From Tulasnella sp. 424 (lineage: Eukaryota > Basidiomycota > Agaricomycetes > Cantharellales > Tulasnellaceae): a stretch of DNA of 64,000 nt. Below, piece after piece: positions 46,150 to 55,712 of this stretch (within the stretch, counting starts at the first letter, position 1; each line of letters starts with the position of its first letter). Where the stretch lies: contig WSUB01000163.1 of NCBI GenBank assembly GCA_019633425.1, positions 26,306 through 90,305 of the forward strand, in the 5' to 3' direction. The translations under genes were made by a program, and so were the position numbers. The notes under the pieces were generated by a model, which worked only from the letters and a program-made list of their open reading frames with translations, did not search any database and had not been told where the DNA came from.

Positions 46150-48650
46150 AAACTCACATGAAGCACCGTCGCCGTCCGCATCTCATATGATGGCCAAGCA
46201 TGCACTTGATACTAGTAAGCTGTGCTCTCGCTGTCCGTTGTTCCGTCATTTTTTCGGTGGGGTGTGCAGTTAACGGAAGATATCTTTTCAGGATGCGCAG
46301 AGACGCTGAAATTTTGTGGCGGAATCACTTTGACGGAGCTTCCGATGCAAAAGCACCTTCAATCCCATACCCAGGCTCGGCGGATGTCAATCTGTATCCC
46401 GACGCTCCATACCCACTCTCTCTATCGTTCCCGTCTCCGAGCCAATCAATCCCCCTCGGAACTCCGTCCAGGGCGTTTTCGACCGAGTCGCCAAAACGAC
46501 CCGCCCCCAACTACACGCACTTAGCATGCCACCAGCGCAAAGTTCGAGTTTTGGAAGGAAGACCTTGACTCTGCACTGGGAGCTTCGCGCGTATTTGCAC
46601 CGGATAACACCCTCAACGAGCTTTAGCCTGTCGCGTGCAAGACCCGAGATGCGGTATTGGCTTCCAGCTTTCAAGGAAGCATCTTTCACGCCGCCCCATC
46701 ATTCCACACCAACCCCGTCCGTCCGCTCAGTGTCATTCATCCATACTCCACCCATCACCTCTTCCACTCCGGCAAAATTCTCCCAGCTGAACGTCTCTGT
46801 AAACGATGACCGCAGAACCGTCCTTTTGCGACTTTGGCCTTGCAGCAGCCGCACGAGAAGGGGCATACCGGTTTGAGCCCCGAACTCAAAGGGTCTACGC
46901 GGCGGTGGAGTCGGGAAGTGCCCATGGTTGAGGGAAGGATGTTGAAGAGATATTTGGGGGTGGGGATGCCTCGCGTGGGAGGTGCGTACGAGGACCATCG
47001 TTAAGGTCAAGTAATCCAACCATTCCTTGTCACTCACTCACCTTTCCCCGCTTTTTCGTTCTTTTAGACTATGACTAGAAGCCCTCCTTATCACGACATT
47101 AGAGACGACGCGAGTGTTCTCATTGTCTGCCCGACCGTTCAAAAACGAAAGGCTCTGGAACCGACTCTCACACCTGCCTTCCTCAACGACTTACTCGATA
47201 TCCTTCGAAAATGCGGAACTGTGTGCTCGACAAGCGGCCAGAAGCGTGCATATGTGTAACAGCGACAAGTCCACTGCAACCGTGGGGGTGTGGGTGAGTA
47301 GGAATCCGAGGTTGAGCGCCTGGGGTTGTACGTCTAATGCTTGGAACGAGTGCAGGAGGAAGCGAGATGGTTGGGTGGTTGGACCATGAGTACATCCCCA
47401 TGATGTTTGACAATACGATTCAAAGATCCACTTCCCGAGCCACACTCGACACGGACGTCGCTTAGAAATCCTGCCAACTCTCGCCACCGTCGAGGATGGA
47501 GCGCGAAGGCAAACATTAAGATATCATGGTACGTGCTATATTGTACGTACGGTAGTAAGGAACCGGTGGCCAAGCTGACGTGGGGTTCGTTTGATCTCCC
47601 GCGCAGACAACGCTGCTGGAGGACAAGAATGGTCAACCCCTAGCATAATTAACCAGGAGATAGCTGAAAATTTCCAACCCGACTGTCAACCAAGAGTCCG
47701 GCGCCAGCAACTTGTCGTGGCCGCTCCGGGGTTTGTCCAGATTCGGTCGCTGTCGACTCTAGCTAGACGGTCTAGAGATGCCGTATGGAAAATTCTCCGT
47801 GCCATTTCTACACCGCGCAAACCAGTCGCACTGTCTCGTTAACCTGCGGGAGCTCCACTTGAAACTTCTCAGAGACGACGGTGCTCGACTCGACAGCCGA
47901 TACCTCGTTCTCCGCCATCCCGGGCTTCCAATGTCTCGTGCGACCCTATCCCGACGACTTCCACCCGGATGTAGCTAGCTCCCCTATCGACGCGTACTAC
48001 AAGCAGCATTTTCGTAGAGGAAATCAGGTTCCCTGTTTGGAAGTAGCATTGCAAGCCGCCGAACGGGATCGGGAACTCTCGAGGACCAACGGAAACCTCC
48101 GATCAGGTCGTGCTGGAGCGTTAGAAAAAACCGTTACGAGCAACCAAATTCTTGGCTTATATGAGAACGGGCGGGCAGCTTCGGCTGGAGGCGCAATTTG
48201 GGGCTACCGAGAATGAACCAACACGACTAGAAAGCACCACGCTTTCCAAATCCCCTTGGCTCGTACGTTGGTCAGGTTCCGCCAGGTCCTGCATCGCTTG
48301 GGCCGAGATTGGAACGATAGCGACGTTGTGAACGCTTTACGGGAAGCTTCCAAGATATACGGCTCCCGGGTTTGGTGGGACGACTCGGAGAGCCAAGGAA
48401 ATGGTTAGAGGCCATCTGGCTTATGCGTCGGTTGATTTAGATTTGACCTTGTGAGGAAAGGGTGGCAGAGTGGAGGCATTGAAGGTGGAGGATCAGTTGA
48501 TACATTTGTACCAGGCGTTGGGTCAGGGTGAGCAAACAGCAGAGGTGAAGAACGGAAGGGATGCGGCATGGATGATGATCACACTGAATGCGATTGAAGG
48601 AGGCGTAGGTTAAGGAGTGGGTGCACAGGGTATCTCTCACGCCAGGCCGT
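46150..48650 (+). pseudogene. P5: decayed kinase plus helical-repeat gene
   Basis: First exon from ATG at about 46158 to GTAAGC at about 46216; MRRDAEILWRNH at about 46294; NVSVNDDRRTV and a DFG relic at 46785-46845; SPPYHDIRDDA and LEPTLTPAFLNDLLDILRKC at 47080-47215; KRPEA-like at about 47228; LRELHLKLLRDDG and VALQAAERDRELSR at 47820-48090. The C-lobe piece is open for about 60 codons, but the upstream activation-loop part is in a different frame and stops follow. It shares the activation-loop frameshift with P1, P2 and P4. Confidence 0.6.
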
Positions 48651-48719
48651 TTCGATCTACAAAAGCAGGAGCATTAGGGAGGTTACGGGAATGTCTTAGG
48701 AAAGATCCTCACTCGTGCC

Positions 48720-49146
48720 CGAATAGACCGCACTGTGCATGTATCTGGAGCCGAACGTTCGAACGGGAGCTGGATGTCGTGCACGGAGACGGAGTACATA
48801 TCCACTTCAGGCTTCGGTGTCGTCAACTCCGTCTTGCTTGCGCGTTTAACCTTTCCACTTCCCGAACTCTACTCGTAAAAGTCTCAATATTTTAGATGGG
48901 AGGACCTCGTATCTTCGAATCAAAGAAAGATCAAAGTCGAAGTTTGATTTGAGCCGATACATGCGTTTACAATGGGCAGACATCTTTGGGGTGGCCCAGC
49001 CACCAGGAAGTGGCGTTCGTTCCCAAGGTCCCCTCAGATTCGGCCACGTGCACACCACCACCGTACCTCAATCGATACTTCGCCTCCCGCCCCCGGCCCA
49101 AATCATCCACTCACACATCGAATAGTTCGATCAGGCTCATTCTACT
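48720..49146 (+). promoter_or_regulatory. KT7 promoter and 5' leader
   Basis: Full-length KT promoter: TTCGAACGGGAGCTGGATG, CGGAGACGGAGTACATATCC, AAAAGTCTCAATATTTTAG, GAATCAAAGAAAGATCAAAG, GAAGTTTGATTTGAGCCG and TTCGATCAGGCTCATTCTACT at the ATG. Confidence 0.5.
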
Positions 49147-51421
49147 ATGGCTGATAATATCAAGGAGCTTCAAGAAACTAGTCCTTCACCCCCACCGATA
49201 AGCCCTCAAGACGCCACTATCGAAGAAGCGATGAAGCGTTTGAGAATCTGTCCAGTGGGTGGCTCTATCCTATGCACATTTCGTCGGGACTCCAGGAGGC
49301 TAACCCCCAAATGCTGCGTTAGAGAAAGGTCCTTGCTTCGCTGGGACATCTCCGAATCGAGAAAGCTCGAATCAAACCGCTTGAGGACAAACCCCCCAAG
49401 GCAGGTGGGAAAGCTGACGTGGAAGCAGCGATACTCGCTCCAGTCCAGTCCTCAAACTCCTTGGGATCTAAAGACACGGAGTACGTCGCCGTCAAGAAGC
49501 TTCGTTTCGGCGCCTCCACCGACAACGATAAAGTTATTGCTGTAAGTCGTCGCAAGATTCCGACTGACAGTCGTTGTTCTAACTCGAATACCGTTTGTGT
49601 CAAGCCATTTGCTCATGAGGTCAAGCTTCTGAATGACTTATCCCATTCGAACGTGGTCAAGATCGTTGGTTTCGTCGAAGACGTCGAGCAGGGCATTGCT
49701 TGGATGGTGTTTTCCTGGGAGGGGAATGGCAATTTGCGAGAGTTCGTTCGGTCCGCCAACTGGGAGCTCCCAGAACGTGTATCCTTGGTAGTCACATCCC
49801 TCACATCACGGCAATCTACCTTCACTTACGGAGTCACAGATAGGTGATGTGGCCATGGGACTTCGTTATCTCCATGGAAGGACCTCACCAATATGCCATG
49901 GTGATTTGAAATCGGTAGGAATAACGTACTTGCTCTTTTGTGTGTGAGCTGACATTTACCTGGATACAGCTCAACGTCCTAGTCAACTCCGAGAACCGGG
50001 CAATTATTACGGACTTCGGTTCTGCTCGGACGATGGATTCCGCAAGTGCGCCAACAGCTAGAAGCGCCCGTTCGGCGGCTATGCAGTTCCAGCATCAAAT
50101 CACAACGACAGCGCCCATCGTGGAGTCCTTGAAGGCGGAGCTAGATGTGTCTGGGGATTTCATCACCATGACCGGCCCAGCTTGGACCGTCCGATGGGCC
50201 GCTCCGGAGCTGTTGGAAGGAGAGTTAGCCGGTTTGGCAAGCGACATCTGGGCATTGGGTTGGATTTGTTGGGAGGTGAGTTGGAATGAATTGTAGAGGG
50301 ATCTGGGCGTGCACCCACGTCCTTTCTGGGTCGATCTAGGCAATCACTGGGAACTTTCCATTTAATGAGGAGAATGACCTCGCAATTGTTTTACGCATCA
50401 CCAAAGGCGATCTTCCGGCGGTGGGAGATGATGCTCAGCTCAAACAAGTAAAGGCACTATGCAGCCTGATGGGGCGATGTTGGAGATTGAATGGCAACGA
50501 ACGACCAACGGCCATGAGATGCCAACAAGAACTTTCATTCATGGTATGGAGTCCTTGTTGCTGTGATCTGCGGGTACTTACTTGGCATTCCCGCAGCATC
50601 AAGTTGTACCCTCCAGCAGCAAACTGAGCGGGTCGGCTCCAACTCGCTCGAGTGCACTTTTGCGTGCCCTTGGCGGGATTCAACTGCGGAATGGAACAAT
50701 GTCTGAAGCAGAAAAGTACTTCCAAGAGTCATTTGCAGTTGCCAAGTCGGCTGGAGATAAACAGGGCAAGGCCAGAGCACTATATTCGCTTGGATACATG
50801 TACTCCACGCAAAGCGAATACTCCAAAGCCGAGGAGTCGTACACCCAAGCACGCGACGCCTACTCTGAAATCGGGGATCGGGAAGGCTTTGCCGACTCTG
50901 GCTGGGGTCTGGGAGAGGTGTACCGGCTGCAAAACGAGAATTCCAAAGCCGAAGAGTTGTACAACCAAATCCACAACACCTACTCTCAACTCGGGAATCA
51001 ACATGGCATTGCCTACTCATTCATGGGTCTGGGAGACGTGTACCAGATGCGAAGCGAGTATTCCAAAGCCGAGGAGTCGTACATCCAAGCTCGCGACACC
51101 TCCTCTCAGATCGGGGATCAGCTTGGCTTTGCCAACGCCGTCCAAGGGCTGGGGGGCGTATTCTCAGCTTTGGGGAACTACGCTGAGGCCGAAAAGTCGT
51201 ACTTGGAGGCACAGGCCGTGTATCGTCAGTTGGGAGACGTGCTATCTTTGGCCAACAATCTTTGGTACCTCGGCTGGCTCCATCGCAACCAGGCCCAATA
51301 TGGAGAGGCCGAGCGTTTCGTTTGCGAAGCGTCGACACTTTACGGTAAACTTGGTGTGAAGAGTGATGTGGCGGTCTGCGATGAATTTATTATAGAGGTT
51401 CAGCAGCTAAGGGCATCTTAA
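49147..51421 (+). CDS. KT7: protein kinase-TPR fusion, shortest copy
   Basis: Exons 49147-49254, 49323-49541, 49605-49787, 49840-49914, 49970-50275, 50340-50543 and 50597-51421; all phase 0; 639 aa. Exon 1 is three codons shorter than in other copies (QDATIEEAMKRL). Kinase residues intact (VAVKKL, FAHEV, CHGDLKS, TDFGSAR, RWAAPELLEG, SDIWAL). Its activation loop (ARSAAMQFQHQ) groups it with KT2 and KT8. Exon 7 has only three canonical TPR units, two of them unusual (TQARDAYSEIGDREG and NQIHNTYSQLGNQHG), and closes with LEAQAVYRQLGD. A reduced repeat arm may alter partner binding; that is inference. Confidence 0.9.
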
Positions 51422-51918
51422 TTCCTGCCCCATCTTTCCCCACTGCATTATTATTTCGAAATTCTTTTGTCGAGCCGTCGTTGAGATCTGTTCGAACTTC
51501 GTATTGGTTTTATTTTCATTCCTGTCTTTGTTTCCCTCCATAGTGACTGTTTTTTCGACGAAACTTTGCTCGACTCCTTTATATCCTGATATATTACCTC
51601 GATATCGATCCATCTCACTCGCCCTTCTTACATTGCTGGCCTAGTACAAGGTGTTGCGCGGCGTTTCCCTATTACAATGTGAGGTCCACGGTACAATGAA
51701 AGTCGAAATTTAATCTGGGCCGTTAGATTGTTCACACTGCACAGGCAATGTAGAGGGGTGCGGAGTCTGTGGCGTCCAGGCACGCGAAGTTGCCGCTCAT
51801 TCGGAAGCTTCGTCCTTATCGGCGACCACCACCGTGCTCAATCGATACTTCGCTCCCTACCCCCCGGGGCCCAATCATCCACTACATAACTAGATAGTTT
51901 GATCAGTCTCGTTCTACT
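51422..51918. repeat. KT7 3' flank fused to KT8 promoter
   Basis: The KT 3' flank (CTGTCTTTGTTTCCCTCC, CATTGCTGGCCTAGTACAAGG, ACAATGTGAGGTCC) is joined at about 51695 directly to the proximal KT promoter (GAAAGTCGAAATTTAATCTGG to TTTGATCAGTCTCGTTCTACT). Spacer, CRE module and P relic are absent, so KT7 and KT8 lie only 497 bases apart. This looks like a deletion between repeats. Confidence 0.55.
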
Positions 51919-54442
51919 ATGGCTAACTGTATCGAAGAGCTTCAACCAACAAGTCCTTCACACTCACCGATAAGCGTCCAAAATGCCGCTATCGACGAAG
52001 TCGAAGAGGCGATGACGCGTCTTAGGATCCGTCCGGTGGGCGGCTCTGTTCTATGCATATTTCGTTGGGACTGCAGGAGACTGATCAAAAATTGCTGCTG
52101 TAGAGAAAAGTACTTGAATCATTGGGACATCTCCGAATCGAAAAAGCTCGAATCAAACCGCTTGAGGATAAAGCCCCCAAGGCAGGCGGGAAAGCAGACG
52201 TTGAGGCAGCGACACTTGTTCCCGCCCAGTCCTCGTATTCCCTGGAATCCGAAGATACGGAGTACATCGCCATCAAGAAGTTACGTTTCGACACCGACAC
52301 CGACGACGATCGAGCTCTCGCTGTAAGTCGTCCCAAGATTTCCACTCATAGGGAGCGTTCTAACCCGGAGACCACTTGGGGCAAGCCATTTGCTCATGAG
52401 GTCCAGCTTCTGAACGACTTATCCCATCCGAGCGTGGTAAAGATCGTTGGTTTTGTCGAAGATGTCGAGCAGAGTGTCGCCTGGATGGTATTTTTGTGGG
52501 AGAAGAATGGCAACTTGCGAGAGTTCGTCCGGTCCGCAAACTGGGAGCTCCCAGAACGCGTGTCTTTGGTAACAAATATCTTCCACTACGAGGGGGTAGC
52601 CTTTGCTTACGGAGCTACAGATATATGACGTGGCCACGGGACTTGATTACCTCCATGGAAGGACCCCACCAATATGCCACGGTGATTTGAAATCGGTTCG
52701 CGTCACGAACTTGCTCTGTTGTGCGTGGGCTAACATTGCCCTGAATACAGCTCAACATTCTAATTAATTCCGAGAACCGGGCGATTATTACGGACTTCGG
52801 TTCTGCTCGGATGATGGATTCCGAGAGCGCAGGAACAATTAAAAGCGCCCATTCAACGGCTATGGAGTTGCCGCATCGAATCGCAGCGACAACGCCCTCC
52901 GTGGAGTCCTTAACGGCCGAGCTAGCTGCGTCCGGGGATTTCATCACCATGACGGGTCCGGCTTGGACCATCCGATGGGCCGCTCCGGAGCTGCTGGAAG
53001 GAGAGTTACCCGGTTTGAGCAGCGACATCTGGGCATTGGGTTGGATCTGTTGGGAGGTGCGTTGGAGTGAATTGCAGAGAGATCTGGGTGTTCGCTCACC
53101 CTCTTTCCGGGGCGATCCAGGCTATCACTGGGAACTTTCCATTTGATGAGCAAAACGACCTCGCAATCGTTCTACGCATCACCAAAGGCGATCTTCCGGC
53201 GGTGGCAGACGATGCCCAGCTCAAACAAGTCAAGGTGCTCTGTAGCCTGATGGGTTGGTGTTGGAGATTGAATGCGAATGATCGACCAACAGCTATGAGA
53301 TGCCAACAAGAGATTTCACTCATGGTACGGAGTCCTCGTTGCTGTAGTCTATGCATACTTATTCGGCATTGCCGCAGGCTAAATTCATACCCTCAACCAG
53401 CGAAGCGAACGGGTTGCCTACAACTCGCTCGAGTGGGCTTTTGAAAGCCCTTGGCTGGATTCAATACAGGAATGGCATGATGCCTGAAGCGGAAAAGTAC
53501 TTCCAAGGGTCGTTTGTGGTTGCCACGTTGGTTGGAGATAAAGGGGGCAAGGCTAGAGCGTTAAATGCCCTTGGAGATGTGTACCACATGCGAAGCGAGT
53601 ATTCCAAAGCCGAGGGATTGTACATCCAAGCCCGCGACACTTGCTCTCAAATCGAGGACCAGCTTGGGTTTGCCGACTCGCTCAAGGGTCTGGGAGACGT
53701 GTACTGCAAGCGAAGCGAGTATTCCAAAGCCGAGGAGTCGTACATCCAAGCCCGCGACACCTACTCTCAAATCGAGCATCAGCGAGGCTTTGCCCACTCG
53801 CTCAAGGGTCTGGGACACGTGTACCGCGTCCGAAGCGAGTATTCCAAAGCCGAAATGTCGTTCATCCAAGCCCGCGACACCTACTCTCAAATCGGGGATC
53901 AGCTCGGCTTCGCCAACTCGGTCAAGGGTCTGGGAGACCTGTACCTCTTGCAAAGCGAGTGTTCCAAAGCCGAGGAGTCGTACCTCCAAGCCCGCGACAC
54001 CTTCTCTCAAATCGGAGATCGGCTCGGCTTAGCCAACTCGGTCAAGGGTCTGGGACGCGTGTACCTCATACAAAGCGAGTATTCCAAAGCCGAGGAGTCG
54101 TACATCCAAGCCCGCGACACCTATTCTCAAGTCGGGGATCAGCTTGGCTTTGCCAACTCCGTCCAAGGGCTGGCGGGTGTCTTCTCAGCTTTGGGAAACC
54201 ATGCTCAGGCCGAAGAGTCGTACTTGGAGGCACAGGCGGTATATCGTCAGATCCGAGCCATGCTATCTTTGGCCAACAACCTTTGGTGCTTGGGCTGGCT
54301 CCGTTGCGATCAGGCCCAGTATGGAGAGGCCGAGCGTCTCGTTGGTGAAGCATCGGCACTTTACAGTGAACTTGGTCTAAAGAGTAATGTGGCGAGATGC
54401 GATGAATTTCTTAAAAAGGTTCAGCAGGTGATGGCAACGTAA
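51919..54442 (+). CDS. KT8: protein kinase-TPR fusion, complete
   Basis: Exons 51919-52035, 52104-52322, 52386-52568, 52621-52695, 52751-53056, 53121-53324 and 53378-54442; all phase 0; 722 aa. Intron 4 begins GTTCGC, a weak donor compared with GTAAGC in the sisters, and intron 5 ends CCAG where others have CTAG. Kinase residues intact (IAIKKL, FAHEV, CHGDLKS, TDFGSAR, RWAAPELLEG, SDIWAL). Exon 7 opens AKFIPSTS instead of the usual (H/D/N)QVxPSxSKLSG, then has five canonical TPR units and an AQAEESYLEAQAVYRQ tail like KT1 and KT7. Splicing efficiency of intron 4 is the main uncertainty. Confidence 0.87.
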
Positions 54443-54484
54443 TTAGGGCTCTATTTTTCTGTACCGTTAGTTTGAGGTTTGTTT

Positions 54485-55400
54485 GACGATGCTAGATGAC
54501 ATCATCTGATATATATGCTCCGCCAAGGCTTAATTCTGTTTCTGTGTTTGCCTCATCCACGTGTGTTCATTCCCTTGATGCCACCATGGATGCGCTCAGT
54601 GCATGCCCTCACCTCGGACCGGCCACCTTGAATCTCGTCCCCAGTCCTAGCCTTGTCGCCCGCACAACAAGGCTCGGCGCTTTCTCAGCTACGTTGAATT
54701 CCTTGCATCGCTCCTAAAACACGCTGTTGTTAACCGGTGATCAACCAAAACCTGCCTTAGTACTCGCTTCAATGGCGTACCATCCCGGTCCACTGCTCCC
54801 GATGAGGCCGCCCAACTTGCGCAGCAACTTTTCCACACCCCATAGCGTGCCCTCTATACAAATGGAGTAGTATCAGACCTTTAGCAACGACTTCGGCCCG
54901 TGAAGCTTCCTTAGGCCGACCCGTAAAAACGACTTGCCTCCAACCATACTCACTTTGCGTGCCATCACCCCAAGACTCTGGTAGATTTTTCCTCGACATT
55001 TGAAGATTTGCTCAATTTTGCACTGCAGAAGCCGCTCGCAACGGGCTTTAGCCTGCCGTATGCAGGGCCCGATGCGTGGTGGTGGCTTCCAGCCTTCGAG
55101 GGGGAAGCTCTTGGCATACTGGTTTGATGAAAGGCTCTGAATTCAAGGGGTTCACGCGTTGGTGTAGTCTTGAAGTTATAGGAAGTGCTCATGTGCGGGG
55201 AAAGTCGATATTTGAGAGCGATATTTTGAAGTGGGAATGTCTTGCGTTGAAGGCGCGGCGTACCAGCATTCTCTCAGGTGAGCCTGTTATCTCTTGTCAC
55301 TCATTTGCTTTTCAATGTTTATAATTCCTTAGATAATATCGGACGCACCTCTTATTACGACATCAAGACTTATGCGAGTGCTGTCCTCATCGTGAGGCGA
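54485..55400 (+). pseudogene. P6: truncated P relic of the divergent subtype
   Basis: A spacer block (GGACCGGCCACCTTGAATCT, as at 36010) leads into P sequence with the P3-like CACTTTGCGTGCCATC and TTTCAATGTTTATAATTCC. It is cut in the C-lobe at YYDIKTYASAVLIV (about 55350-55395) and joins aminotransferase-derived sequence. The rest of the P gene is missing. Confidence 0.5.
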
Positions 55401-55402
55401 AG

Positions 55403-55712
55403 ACGGGGACGAGTACCCGCGAAAGCGGATCGGAATATTCGTGTCGGACGTCGATGAACGGTTAACGGAAGTCGCGCGGAGATGGGGCACACTCGAGGAA
55501 TTATCTGGTTGGAAATTAGTCTGAAAGGAAACGAGCAACGTTTGAAAGGAAAACGGTGTGCATAGATGGTAGATAAATAGACCCCCCAAACCCCCAGTCC
55601 TTCATGTTTTAGCTATGCAGCCTTCCACTCGTTCTTCCTCTTCCAACCTTCCCACCCCCACCTCGGTAGTGGGTGTCCCTGCGTATTAAACACATATCGG
55701 TCCAGGGGGATC
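55403..55712. repeat. right copy of the aminotransferase/GH47 junction repeat
   Basis: 55403-55510 is a mutated end of the aminotransferase last exon (GACGTCGATGAACGGTTAAC matches GACGTCGATGAGGAGCAGTTGAC at 38729); 55511-55600 matches its 3' flank. From 55613 the same repeat is the living C-terminus of the GH47 gene on the minus strand. In this copy GH47 is intact and the aminotransferase is a remnant, the reverse of 38680-39000. Confidence 0.75.

Noticed and set aside
6789..54442. NLR (NACHT or NB-ARC) reading of the array genes
   Set aside because: The motifs are those of protein kinases (VAVKK, HGDLK, DFG, APE, DIWAL). No Walker A GxxxxGK(S/T) or NACHT motif is found upstream of the TPRs.
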